Notes: generated by a model not told the origin, from the letters alone. A stretch of 64,000 nucleotides of DNA from Microbacterium fluvii (GCF_025515205.1 NZ_JAOPFX010000002.1:434001-498000), one strand, 5' to 3'. Positions 33,390-41,453 are shown, numbered from the stretch's first letter. Translations and numbers: made by a program.

Positions 33390-33395
33390 TAGGGT
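33390..33395 (+). promoter_or_regulatory. Leaderless -10 box of the histidine kinase gene
   Basis: TAGGGT is followed by 6 bases and then the GTG at 33402. It lies between the LacI stop and the kinase start and separates the kinase from the LacI transcript. Confidence 0.4.
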
Positions 33396-33401
33396 GACGG
33401 G

Positions 33402-34598
33402 GTGGGTGCTGAATCTTCCGCTGCGGTGATCACCGTCGACGACATCGCGCGCCGTGATGCGATCGCCGACTACGGACTGATCGGCGCAGCTCCGGAGGCC
33501 GACCTGCAGGGCATCGTGCGACTGGCGGCGACGGTGTGCGACGTCGACACGGCGGTCGTCAATCTCATCGACGACCGATCGCAGCATCAGGTCGCCGCGA
33601 TCGGCTTCGAGCCGTCGGTGTGCGCCCGCGAGGACTCGATGTGCGCGGTCGTGCTGCAGCATCCGGGTCGCGTCATCGTGAGCGACGCGAGCGTCGACGA
33701 GCGCTTCGCGCAGAACCCGTTCGTCACGGGGCGCTTGGGGCACGTGCGGTTCTACGCGTCGAGCCCGCTCGTCACCCCCGACGGCGTCGCGATCGGCACG
33801 CTGTGCGTCTTCGGCGAGGAGCCCGGCGACCTCGACGCGGCCCAGAGCGCGGCGCTCGACCTGCTGGCGCACCAGGTGGTCGACGTGATCGAGCTGCGGC
33901 GCATCACCCGCGAGCTCGAGCGCTCCAACGAGCAGCTCGCCCGCTTCGCGGGGCAGGTGAGCCACGATCTGCGCAATCCGCTGACGGCTCTCGCCGGCTT
34001 CATCGAGCTGGCCGTCGACGACCCCGAGATGGATGCCGCCCCCTCCGCCGCCCGTTCGCTCGCGCGCGCCGAGGCCGCCGCCGACCGCATGGCCGACATG
34101 CTCAGCGACCTCTACGAGTTCGCGCGCCTGGGCGGCGCGCAGCCGCGGCACGAGCAGGTCGAGCTGGCCGAGGTGGTGCGGTCGGCCCTCGACGACCTGC
34201 AGACCGTGATCGCCGAGGCAGGGGCCGTCGTCGAGGTCGACGCGCCGATCAGGGTGGCGGGCGACGCGACCCTGCTGCGCGCCCTCTTTCAGAACCTCAT
34301 CGCCAACGCCGTCAAGTTCAGCGCCGCCTCCGGGGCGACCCCGCGTGTCGAGGTGCGCGTCGAGCCCGCCGCCGGCGCGTGGCGCATCACGGTCGACGAC
34401 AACGGCCCCGGTATCGCCGTCGACGAGCGCGAGCGCGTCTTCGGGCTCATGCAGCGCGGCGGCACCCGTGAGGCGGCGGGTCTGGGCATCGGCCTGTCGA
34501 CGTGCCGCACGATCGTGCAGGCGCACGGCGGCCGCATCGGCATCGACGAGTCGCCCGCCGGCGGCGCGCGCGTCTGGGTGATGCTCCCCGCGCAGTGA
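33402..34598 (+). CDS. GAF-domain sensor histidine kinase
   Basis: 398-residue soluble kinase: GAF domain at about residues 30-165 (VCDVDTAVVNLIDD, FYASSPLVTPDGVAIGTLC), the phospho-acceptor H-box SHDLRNPLTAL with H188, and a HATPase domain with N box (NLIANAVKF), DDNGPGI and GLGIGLS. There is no membrane segment, so it senses a cytosolic signal or redox state. Cysteines at 46, 74, 81 and 135 lie in the GAF domain. No response regulator gene is adjacent, making it an orphan. Confidence 0.88.
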   Translation: MGAESSAAVITVDDIARRDAIADYGLIGAAPEADLQGIVRLAATVCDVDTAVVNLIDDRSQHQVAAIGFEPSVCAREDSMCAVVLQHPGRVIVSDASVDERFAQNPFVTGRLGHVRFYASSPLVTPDGVAIGTLCVFGEEPGDLDAAQSAALDLLAHQVVDVIELRRITRELERSNEQLARFAGQVSHDLRNPLTALAGFIELAVDDPEMDAAPSAARSLARAEAAADRMADMLSDLYEFARLGGAQPRHEQVELAEVVRSALDDLQTVIAEAGAVVEVDAPIRVAGDATLLRALFQNLIANAVKFSAASGATPRVEVRVEPAAGAWRITVDDNGPGIAVDERERVFGLMQRGGTREAAGLGIGLSTCRTIVQAHGGRIGIDESPAGGARVWVMLPAQ

Positions 34599-34604
34599 GC
34601 GGGC

Positions 34605-35450
34605 TCAGGCCCCCGCACGACCCGTGAAGTGGTCCATCGACGAATAGACCTTGAACACGCGGGCCGCGATGACATCCCAGGCGCGCGTGGGCAGCACGCC
34701 GCGCAGGGCCATGCCGAACTTCACGGTCCACGGCTTGTTGACGACGGGCTTGGCCGCCAGCATGCCGCGCCAGGCCGCATCCGTCGCCTGCTCGGGCGTC
34801 ATGATGGGCGTCAGCAGCGGCCCGCGGGCGCCCGCGAACATGCCGGTGGAGACATAGCTCGGGCAGAACACCGTCACCCCGACGTGCCGATGGCCGGCCC
34901 GGGCGAGCTCGAGTCGCATCGACTCGCTCCAGCCGATGAGGGCCCACTTCGATGACGCGTAGACGCTCATGTTGGGGTTGGCGAGGGTGCCGGCCGCCGA
35001 TGCGATGTTGAGGATCCGCTGCGGGCGCGAGGTGTCGGCCATCATGTCGGGCAGCACCTCGCGGGTGAGCCACATCGGCGCGAGCGTGTTGATGCGCATC
35101 GTCAGTTCGGTGTCGCGCACCTGATCGTGCTCCCAGAAGGGCGCCCCGCGCACAATGCCGGCGTTGTTGATCAGGATGCTGGGCGCACCCAGGTCGGCGC
35201 GCGTCTGCGCGATGCCCTCGCGGATGCTGTCGAGCTGCGACACGTCGACCCGATACGCGCGGGCGTCCGCACCGACGGTGGACAGCTCGTCGGCCAGGCG
35301 CCGGGCCTCCTCGCCGTCGATGTCCCACAGCGCGATCGCCCGTGCCCCCTCGGCCGCCGCGCGCCGCGCATAGATCGCGCCCATGCCGCGGGCTGCTCCC
35401 GTGATCAGCACCGTCGCCCCGCGCATGGGGTTCGCCGCATCCGTGGTCAT
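34605..35450 (-). CDS. SDR-family oxidoreductase
   Basis: 281-residue classical short-chain dehydrogenase with TGAARGMG at residues 17-24, NNAG in the middle, and YASSK as active site. The C-terminal extension after residue 200 (WTVKFGMALRGVLPTRAWDV) is hydrophobic and typical of SDRs acting on lipids, steroids or aldehydes. AAGGAGAG lies before the ATG at 35450. Divergent from the TRAP binding-protein gene; whether it takes part in that pathway is unclear. Confidence 0.82.
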   Translation of the reverse strand: MTTDAANPMRGATVLITGAARGMGAIYARRAAAEGARAIALWDIDGEEARRLADELSTVGADARAYRVDVSQLDSIREGIAQTRADLGAPSILINNAGIVRGAPFWEHDQVRDTELTMRINTLAPMWLTREVLPDMMADTSRPQRILNIASAAGTLANPNMSVYASSKWALIGWSESMRLELARAGHRHVGVTVFCPSYVSTGMFAGARGPLLTPIMTPEQATDAAWRGMLAAKPVVNKPWTVKFGMALRGVLPTRAWDVIAARVFKVYSSMDHFTGRAGA

Positions 35451-35497
35451 CTCTCTCCTTCGAAATCGTCCAGCGACCACCCTAGGGCCGCGACGGC

Positions 35498-35515
35498 TGT
35501 TCCATTCGACGGGAC
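35498..35515 (+). promoter_or_regulatory. 18-bp motif shared by the two TRAP promoters, copy 1
   Basis: TGTTCCATTCGACGGGAC lies 98 bases upstream of the TRAP binding-protein ATG. A 14/18 identical copy lies at 38173-38190 before the TRAP membrane genes. The motif has imperfect dyad symmetry (GTTCC...GGGAC), as expected for IclR-family operators. The two IclR genes between the copies have nearly the same recognition helix. Confidence 0.5.
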
Positions 35516-35613
35516 GTCGCTAGGCGATCGTGAGGGGCTGCATCAGAGTCGCACCACCACGAGCCGCGTGCCGGCGACCCGCGTCGGCACCGCGAAACCA
35601 GAGGAGAACTCAC

Positions 35614-36669
35614 ATGGGTACACGCCGCACGACGCGCGGAGGCATCGCCGCCGCGTCGGCGCTCGCCGCAGCCGCCCTGATCGTCACCGGCTGCTCCGCG
35701 GGCACCACCCCCGAAGGCGACGCCACCGAGGGCGCCGCCGAGAACAGCCCCGTCACGCTGTCTGTCGCCACCAGCCAGAACGAGCAGACCCCGAATTACT
35801 ACTGCGGCGTCGAGCTGCTCAAGGAGAGGCTGGAGTCGGCCGACATCGGCTTCACGGTCGAGCTCTACCCGGCCAGTCAGCTCGGCCCCGACGCCGACCG
35901 CTTCCCGCAGGTGCAGGCCGGCGACATCGACATCGATCTGCAGGGGGCCTCAGCGCTGAGCGCCACCTTCGAGCCGATCGGCGTCGTCGACGCCGCCTAC
36001 GCCTTCGACAACGTCGACCACGCGTTCAAGTGGATCGACGAGGGCTCGGCCGACCTGTTCGGGCAGTTCCAGGAGGCCACCGGCGTGCACATCGTCGACG
36101 GCTGGTTCTTCGGCAACCGCACCTTCACCACGAAGGACGTCGAGGTGCACAGCCCCGACGACCTCGCCGGCGTGCCGATCCGCTTCCCGAACTCGCCGCA
36201 GTTCCTCGCCAACGCCGAGGCGCTCGGGGTCACCAACCCGGTCTCGGTCGCCGTCGAAGAGGTCTACACGGCCCTCCAGCAGGGCATCGCGGTCGGCCAG
36301 GAGAACCCCATCGTCGCCACGCGCTCGTCGAGCTACGACGAGGTGCTCAACACGGCGGTGCTCAACGACCACAACGTCGGCATCCACTGGATCCTCGTCA
36401 GCGGCAAGACCTACGAGAAGCTCAGCGAAGAGCAGACGGCGCTCCTGGAGAAGACCATCCACGAGATCCGCCCCGAGAACGCGGCCTGCGTCGACGAGGC
36501 GACCGAGGAGATCCTCGACGAGTACCGCGAGAACTCCGCGTTCACCGTGATCGAGCAGGACGACATCGACATGGACGCCTTCATCACCAAGGCCGAGACC
36601 TACTTCGAGGGCTACTTCACCGGCGACGCGCTGGCCGCCTACCAGGCGATCCGCGCGATGGCCGGCTGA
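35614..36669 (+). CDS. dctP: TRAP transporter solute-binding lipoprotein, DctP-like
   Basis: 351-residue TRAP binding protein: lipobox VTGC with Cys27, then the DctP fold (YPASQLGPDADRFPQVQAGDIDI, IRFPNSPQFLANAEALG, QQGIAVGQENPI). Lipid anchoring replaces the free periplasmic form, as in other Gram-positives. The substrate is probably an organic acid; linkage to dehydroquinase and shikimate dehydrogenase homologues suggests quinate or shikimate. AGAGGAGAACTC precedes the ATG. Separated from the membrane genes by two IclR genes. Confidence 0.88.
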   Translation: MGTRRTTRGGIAAASALAAAALIVTGCSAGTTPEGDATEGAAENSPVTLSVATSQNEQTPNYYCGVELLKERLESADIGFTVELYPASQLGPDADRFPQVQAGDIDIDLQGASALSATFEPIGVVDAAYAFDNVDHAFKWIDEGSADLFGQFQEATGVHIVDGWFFGNRTFTTKDVEVHSPDDLAGVPIRFPNSPQFLANAEALGVTNPVSVAVEEVYTALQQGIAVGQENPIVATRSSSYDEVLNTAVLNDHNVGIHWILVSGKTYEKLSEEQTALLEKTIHEIRPENAACVDEATEEILDEYRENSAFTVIEQDDIDMDAFITKAETYFEGYFTGDALAAYQAIRAMAG

Positions 36670-36685
36670 CCCGACGGCACGACGG

Positions 36686-36716
36686 GCGGGGCGGATGCTG
36701 ACAGCATCCGCCCCGC
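36686..36716. terminator. Hairpin terminator between dctP and the IclR genes
   Basis: GCGGGGCGGATGC (36686-36698), loop TGACA, then GCATCCGCCCCGC (36704-36716): a perfect 13-bp stem between convergent genes, able to stop transcription from both sides. Confidence 0.8.
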
Positions 36717-36717
36717 T

Positions 36718-37302
36718 TCACGTGCGCGGCGCGCGCAGCCGCTGACCGATCATCGCGGCCGCGCGCCGAACGAGCGGGGCGAGGCGGTCGGGGTGGAAGT
36801 CCGACCTGTCGGCTTCTGCGGCGATCTCGAGGCGTGCGATCTCGGCACCGGAGCGGGCGGGCACGGCGGAGCCGACCGCGGGTGCCCCACCGGCGATCCT
36901 GCTGCCGACGGCGGGGGTCCTGGCGGTCTCGACCCGCCCTCGGGCGACGGCGATCACGACGCGCTCGACGTCGTCTGCCACCGTGAGCCGCACAGTCTCG
37001 CCCGTCGCGTCGCGCAGCTCGGTCATCACCGGCAGAGCCGCCGCCCGCAGTCGCCGGGGCAGGTCGACCGCGCGGCCCAGGTCGTGCAGGCGCGCGCCGA
37101 CGTAGAGCCTGCCCTCGTCGCGCTCGAGCAGCCCTTCGGCGACGAGGTCGGCGGCGATGCGCGACACGGTCGACTTGGGCAGGTTCGCGCGGCGGGCGAG
37201 CTCGCTCACGCCGATGCCGTCGTCGCCCGCGTCGAAGGCGTCGAGCACGGCCGTCACGCGGTCGAGCACCGTGACCTGCTCGGTCCACCCTGCGGTGCGC
37301 AC
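36718..37302 (-). CDS. Short IclR-family regulator lacking part of the effector domain
   Basis: 194-residue protein. The N-terminal winged helix (GVSELARRANLPKSTVSRIAADL, about 31-53) is complete and close to that of the neighbouring IclR at 37306. The C-terminal domain jumps from VARGRVETARTPAVGSRIAG to RLAPLVRRAAAMIG, leaving out about 55-60 residues that hold most of the ligand pocket in normal 250-residue members. It may act without ligand or modulate its full-length paralogue through mixed dimers. GTG start, 3 bases after the upstream IclR stop. Confidence 0.75.
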   Translation of the reverse strand: MRTAGWTEQVTVLDRVTAVLDAFDAGDDGIGVSELARRANLPKSTVSRIAADLVAEGLLERDEGRLYVGARLHDLGRAVDLPRRLRAAALPVMTELRDATGETVRLTVADDVERVVIAVARGRVETARTPAVGSRIAGGAPAVGSAVPARSGAEIARLEIAAEADRSDFHPDRLAPLVRRAAAMIGQRLRAPRT

Positions 37303-37305
37303 GGC

Positions 37306-38058
37306 TCAGGCCGCAGCCAGGCGCCGGGCGAGCTGCACCGATGCCGCCCGCACGAGCGGCGCGACCCGCTGCGCGTCCATGCCGTCGCTCGGGCCGGCCA
37401 GCGACAGAGCGCCCAGCACGATGCGGTCGGCAGACAGCACGGGGCTCGCGACGGCGGCGATGCCGGGGAAGGCCACCCCGTGATCGGTCGCGACGGCGCT
37501 GGCGCGCACCGAGTCGAGCTCGCCGCGGAACCGGCGGGCGGCATCGCGCACGAGGGGCGCGCTCACCCGCTCGACGACGGCGGGGTCGGCGCAGAACGCC
37601 AAGTAGGCCTTGCCGCTGGCGGTGGTCAGGGCGGGGGAGCGCATGCCGGCGCGCGTGGGCAGCATCGGCAGGCGCCCCGCGACGGCGGCGAGCGAGACCA
37701 TCTCGGTGCCGTGGTGCACCCACAGCCCGACGCGCTCGCCCGTCGTCTCGCGCAGCTGCGCCATGATCGGCGCGGCCGCAGCCCGCAGCCGCCGGGGAAA
37801 GCTCGCCCGAGCGCCGTATTCAAACAGCCGCAGTCCTAGCGCGACGCCCCCCTCGGCGCGGCCGAGGTAGCGCTGCTCGACCAGGCCGGCGACCAGCCGC
37901 GACACGGTGGACTTGGGCATGCCGGTGCGTGTGGCCAGCTCGGTGACAGAGATCACTCCGCCCGAGGCCTCGACGGCGTCGAGCAGAGACAGGATGCGCC
38001 CGAGCACCGAGCCCGGTTCGCTCGTGGGGGCGGGGGTCGTTCCGGGAGAGCTCGACAT
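37306..38058 (-). CDS. IclR-family regulator of the TRAP/aro operon
   Basis: 250-residue IclR protein: winged helix near residues 35-65 (VTELATRTGMPKSTVSRLV), then the GAF-like effector domain with LTTASGKAYLAF. Full family length. The ATG at 38058 follows AAAGGACTCCTCG; an earlier ATG at 38088 has no ribosome-binding site. It is divergent from the TRAP membrane operon and shares a symmetrical promoter region with it. The effector is probably quinate, shikimate or a downstream aromatic acid. Confidence 0.85.
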   Translation of the reverse strand: MSSSPGTTPAPTSEPGSVLGRILSLLDAVEASGGVISVTELATRTGMPKSTVSRLVAGLVEQRYLGRAEGGVALGLRLFEYGARASFPRRLRAAAAPIMAQLRETTGERVGLWVHHGTEMVSLAAVAGRLPMLPTRAGMRSPALTTASGKAYLAFCADPAVVERVSAPLVRDAARRFRGELDSVRASAVATDHGVAFPGIAAVASPVLSADRIVLGALSLAGPSDGMDAQRVAPLVRAASVQLARRLAAA

Positions 38059-38096
38059 CGAGGAGTCCTTTCGCGAGCGGGTCCCCATCGACCCGC

Positions 38097-38134
38097 TTGG
38101 CGTCGAACGTACTGGTTAGTACGTTCCGTCGCAA
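38097..38134. promoter_or_regulatory. Symmetrical bidirectional promoter built on one palindrome
   Basis: GAACGTACT-GGTT-AGTACGTTC (38105-38126) is a perfect 9-bp inverted repeat. Each arm carries a TACGTT -10 box. For the plus strand, TTGGCG (38097-38102), 17 bp, TACGTT (38120-38125); for the minus strand, TTGCGA (38134-38129), 17 bp, TACGTT (38111-38106). One bound dimer would cover both promoters. The palindrome has TetR-operator style and two TetR genes end the rightward operon. Confidence 0.6.
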
Positions 38135-38172
38135 CACCCCCCCGACACCCGTTGCGCCATCGTGATCTCGGG

Positions 38173-38190
38173 TGTCCCATTCGGCGAAAC
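38173..38190 (+). promoter_or_regulatory. 18-bp motif shared by the two TRAP promoters, copy 2
   Basis: TGTCCCATTCGGCGAAAC lies about 40 bases after the predicted start point of the dctQ transcript and 41 bases before the chosen ATG. It is 14/18 identical to the copy at 35498-35515, in the same orientation. Confidence 0.5.
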
Positions 38191-38231
38191 TCGGCTTGGC
38201 CACAGCGCCCGTTCGCCGCAGAGTCGCAGGC

Positions 38232-38819
38232 ATGAGCGACGAGAACGAGACCGACGAGTCGATCTACGGTCACACCGACACGGTCTTCACGGCCCCCCAG
38301 CGCGACCGCGGAGTGCCACCGGATCCGCTGGTGCTGCGCGTGCTGTCGCACATCGAAGTGACCGTGGCCGTCGTGCTGTTCGCATTCATCTTCGTCGGCG
38401 TCATGTACCAGGTGCTCGGCCGCTACGTTCCGGCGATGGGCTGGGTGGGCGCCGGCGAGATGGCCCTGCTGTCGATGATCGCGCTGACCTTCATCACGAC
38501 GGGCTATCTCGTCGGGCGCAACGGACACGTCGTCATCGAGGTGTTCGACGGGATGCTGGCGGGCACCAGGCTCTTCGTCGCGCTGCGGGTCGTCTCGGCC
38601 GTCGTCATGGCGGCCACCTCGCTCGCCCTGGCCTACGAGGCCTGGGTCAAGATCGGCGCCGAGTGGGGGCGCTCGAGCGCCGCCGTGCACCTGCCGCTCG
38701 GGGTGCTGTACATCTTCGCGCTGGTCGGGTTCGTCTCGGCCGCCGTGCACTCGGTCTACAAGATCCCCTACACGAACCGCCCGGAGCGTCAGCTCGACAT
38801 CTCCGAGATGGAGGGCTGA
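38232..38819 (+). CDS. dctQ: TRAP transporter small membrane subunit, DctQ-like
   Basis: 195-residue protein with four transmembrane helices after a 40-residue hydrophilic N-terminus. The family features are YQVLGRYVP near residue 60 and GAGEMALLSMIALTFI near 72. It assists the DctM subunit. The ATG at 38232 is used because the hydrophobic core alignment begins soon after and earlier starts would overlap the operator. It is separated from the DctM gene by 3 bases. Confidence 0.85.
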   Translation: MSDENETDESIYGHTDTVFTAPQRDRGVPPDPLVLRVLSHIEVTVAVVLFAFIFVGVMYQVLGRYVPAMGWVGAGEMALLSMIALTFITTGYLVGRNGHVVIEVFDGMLAGTRLFVALRVVSAVVMAATSLALAYEAWVKIGAEWGRSSAAVHLPLGVLYIFALVGFVSAAVHSVYKIPYTNRPERQLDISEMEG

Positions 38820-38822
38820 GGC

Positions 38823-40103
38823 ATGGATCTCTGGCTCTACATCCTGCTGCTGGTCGCGCTGCTGCTGCTGCGGGTGCCCGTCGCCTTCGCGATGATCGCC
38901 GCCAGCATGCTGTACTTCTACACGAACGGGCTCTCGGCCGGCTACACGCTGACCTACATCGTCAACGGCATCAACAGCTTCCCGCTGCTGGCCGTGCCGC
39001 TGTTCATCTTCGTCGGCACGATCGCCAATCACCTCGGCATCGCAACGCGGCTCTACGACTTCGCCCGCGCCCTGCTGCCGCGGGTGCCAGGCAACCTCGC
39101 CTACGTCAACCTGGGCACGGCGATCGGGTTCTCGTGGATCAGCGGCTCGGCCCTGGCCGACGCCGCCTCCACGAGCAAGGTGCAGATCCCGCAGATGCTG
39201 AAGGCCGGCTACCCCTACGGCTTCTCCGCAGGACTCACCGCATCCGGTTCGCTCATGAGCACCGTCATGCCGCCGTCGATCCCCGCCGTGCTGTTCGCCG
39301 CGACGGCGTCGATCTCGACGGGGGCGCTGTTCGCCGGGTCGATCCTGCCGGCAGGACTCATGGCGCTGGGCCTCGCGCTCTACATCTTCATCTGGGTGAA
39401 GCTGCACCCCCAGGTCGCCGGCGGCAAGCCGTTCAGCGCCGCGATGCTGGGCAGGGCCTCGCTGCGGGTGCTGGGGCCCGCGATGCTTCCTGTGATCATC
39501 CTCGGCGGCATCTTCAGCGGCTGGTTCACACCCACCGAGAGCGCCGGGATCGCCGCGGCCTACATGCTGGTGCTGGGCCTGGTCTACCGCACGCTCACGT
39601 GGAGCACCTTCTGGCGGGCCGCGAAAGAGACCGTCGTGATCTCGGGCGGGATCCTGCTCATCCTCGGCGCCTCGAACCTCATGGGCCAGGTGCTCGCCCG
39701 CGAGCAGGTCTCGCGCAGCCTCGGCGAGTGGCTGACGACCCTCACCGAGAACCCGATCGTGTTCCTGCTGCTGCTGAACGTGCTGCTGATCCTGCTGGGG
39801 ATCTTCCTCGAGGCGGCTCCCGTCATCCTCGTGCTCGTGCCGATCCTCATGCCGGTGGCCGCACAGTTCGGCATCGACCCGGTGCACCTGGGCGTCATCA
39901 TGATCCTCAACCTGATGATCGGCTCGCTCACCCCGCCCGTGGGAGCGGTGCTGTTCGTCGTCGGTTCGATCACCCGCAGGCCCATGGGGGAGCTGTTCCG
40001 CGGCATCCTGCCCTTCCTCATTCCACTGGGCGCCGTGCTGCTGCTGCTCACCCTGTTCGAGCCGATCGTGACGATCGTGCCGACGCTGCTGGGCCTGCAC
40101 TGA
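38823..40103 (+). CDS. dctM: TRAP transporter large membrane subunit, DctM-like
   Basis: 426-residue channel subunit with about 12 transmembrane helices. TRAP-type motifs are VPLFIFVGTIANHLG (about 58-72), GSALADAASTSKVQIPQMLKAGY and MPPSIPAVLFAATASIS. It drives sodium-coupled uptake of the substrate delivered by the DctP lipoprotein. Followed after 16 bases by the dehydroquinase homologue, so import and first metabolic steps are in one transcript. Confidence 0.92.
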   Translation: MDLWLYILLLVALLLLRVPVAFAMIAASMLYFYTNGLSAGYTLTYIVNGINSFPLLAVPLFIFVGTIANHLGIATRLYDFARALLPRVPGNLAYVNLGTAIGFSWISGSALADAASTSKVQIPQMLKAGYPYGFSAGLTASGSLMSTVMPPSIPAVLFAATASISTGALFAGSILPAGLMALGLALYIFIWVKLHPQVAGGKPFSAAMLGRASLRVLGPAMLPVIILGGIFSGWFTPTESAGIAAAYMLVLGLVYRTLTWSTFWRAAKETVVISGGILLILGASNLMGQVLAREQVSRSLGEWLTTLTENPIVFLLLLNVLLILLGIFLEAAPVILVLVPILMPVAAQFGIDPVHLGVIMILNLMIGSLTPPVGAVLFVVGSITRRPMGELFRGILPFLIPLGAVLLLLTLFEPIVTIVPTLLGLH

Positions 40104-40119
40104 CGACGAAGGAGCCGAC

Positions 40120-40557
40120 ATGAAGCTGTATGTGCTGAACGGACCGAACCTCGACATGCTGGGCCTGCGCGAGCCCGAGCTCTACGGCACGACGACCCTG
40201 GCCGACGTGCGGGCGGAGTGCGAGCGCGTGGCCGCCGAACTCGGCCACGAGCTTTTCTTCGCGCAGTCCAACGCCGAGCATCAGCTCATCGACTGGCTGC
40301 ACGACGCGTTCCACGAACGCGCCGGGGTGGTCATCAACCCGGCCGGGCTGTCGTTCCGCTCGGTGCCGCTGCTCGACGCGCTGCGGATGCTGCCGACGCC
40401 CATCGTCGAGATCCACCTGACCAACATCCACGCCCGTGATGCCGCGCACCGCGACTCGCTCGTGTCGACGGTGGCGCGTACGGTGATCGCGGGGGCGGGC
40501 GCCTACGGCTACGAGCTGGCGATCCGGGCGGTCGACCGGCTGGCGGCCCCGGCGTGA
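40120..40557 (+). CDS. aroQ: Type II 3-dehydroquinate dehydratase homologue with altered active site
   Basis: 145-residue AroQ-fold protein. Conserved features are NGPNLDMLG (7-15), R17 and Y22 of the mobile lid (REPELYG), QSN (49-51), N73 and H99 in EIHLTNIHAR. These correspond to Arg19, Tyr24, Asn75 and His101 of the M. tuberculosis enzyme. The position of its conserved His81 is Phe here: F79 in INPAGLSFRS. In a catabolic quinate pathway the enzyme would convert 3-dehydroquinate to 3-dehydroshikimate; the substitution may lower or change activity. AAGGAG precedes the ATG. Confidence 0.85.
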   Translation: MKLYVLNGPNLDMLGLREPELYGTTTLADVRAECERVAAELGHELFFAQSNAEHQLIDWLHDAFHERAGVVINPAGLSFRSVPLLDALRMLPTPIVEIHLTNIHARDAAHRDSLVSTVARTVIAGAGAYGYELAIRAVDRLAAPA

Positions 40558-41453
40558 CGGCATCCGATCCGATCCCCCCGGCCGATCAGCCCGACGGCTA
40601 TGTCGTCGGGCTGATCGGAGACGGCATCGGCCGCTCCTTGACCCCGCCGATGCACATGGTGGAGGCCGCCCGCCTCGGGCTCGACTACGACTACCGCATC
40701 TTCGACCTCATCGAGCTGGGCCTTCCTGCCGACGCCGTGGGCGGCCTGCTGGCCTCCGCCCGCGACCGCGGCTATGCGGCCATGAACGTCACCCACCCGT
40801 GCAAGCAGCTCGCCCTCGAGATCGTCGACGAGCTCGACGGCGACGCGCAGCGCCTGGGCGCCGTGAACCTCGTGGTGTTCGAGGGCGGCCGCATGACGGG
40901 CTGGAACACCGACTGGCTCGGCTACCGCGATGGCCTGCGCGAAGGGCTGCCCGACGCCGATCTCGGCGAGGTCGTGCAGCTCGGCTGCGGCGGTGCGGGG
41001 GCCGCGACGGCGTATGCGCTGCTGTCGAGCGGAGCCGAGCACCTCGTGCTGTCGGATGCCGACGCCGACCGCGCGGGAGCGCTCGCCGAGCGGCTGCAGG
41101 CGCTCTTCCCGGCGCAGCGCGTCTCGGCCGTCGTCGATGTCGACGCGCCCCTGGCCCGCTGCACCGGCGTCGTGCACGCGACTCCCACCGGCATGGCGCA
41201 CCATCCAGGCATCGCCGTCGACCTCGACCTGCTCGCACGCGACGCGTGGGTGTCGGAGGTGGTCTACCGGCCCCTGCGCACCGAGCTCGTGCAGCGCGCC
41301 GAGGCCGCGGGGCGTCGGGTACTCGACGGCGGGCGCATGGCGGTGGGGCAGGCCGTCTCGAGCATGGAGATCATCACCGGGATCCGCGCCGATCGGCAGC
41401 GGATGCGGGAGCACTTCCTCGCGCTGATCGACGACGAGGAGCACGCCGGGTGA
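40554..41453 (+). CDS. aroE: Shikimate/quinate dehydrogenase, probably catabolic and NAD-linked
   Basis: 299-residue AroE-fold enzyme. The substrate carboxylate site reads S28-x-T30 (GRSLTP) rather than Ser-x-Ser; a Ser/Thr pair is, as I recall, found in the quinate/shikimate dehydrogenase of Corynebacterium glutamicum. Catalytic K84 (NVTHPCK) and D120 (NTDWLG) are present. The nucleotide site GCGGAGAA is followed by an Asp (LSDADADR), which favours NAD over NADP. The GTG overlaps the dehydroquinase stop. Catabolic use of quinate or shikimate fits better than biosynthesis. Confidence 0.85.
   Translation: MTASDPIPPADQPDGYVVGLIGDGIGRSLTPPMHMVEAARLGLDYDYRIFDLIELGLPADAVGGLLASARDRGYAAMNVTHPCKQLALEIVDELDGDAQRLGAVNLVVFEGGRMTGWNTDWLGYRDGLREGLPDADLGEVVQLGCGGAGAATAYALLSSGAEHLVLSDADADRAGALAERLQALFPAQRVSAVVDVDAPLARCTGVVHATPTGMAHHPGIAVDLDLLARDAWVSEVVYRPLRTELVQRAEAAGRRVLDGGRMAVGQAVSSMEIITGIRADRQRMREHFLALIDDEEHAG

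Noticed and set aside
28991..33397. A very long open frame (over 1400 codons) on the plus strand
   Set aside because: It is antisense to the GH127 and ABC importer genes. Its composition is Arg/His/Glu-rich low-complexity typical of an out-of-frame reading of high-GC DNA, and the opposite strand has clear families.
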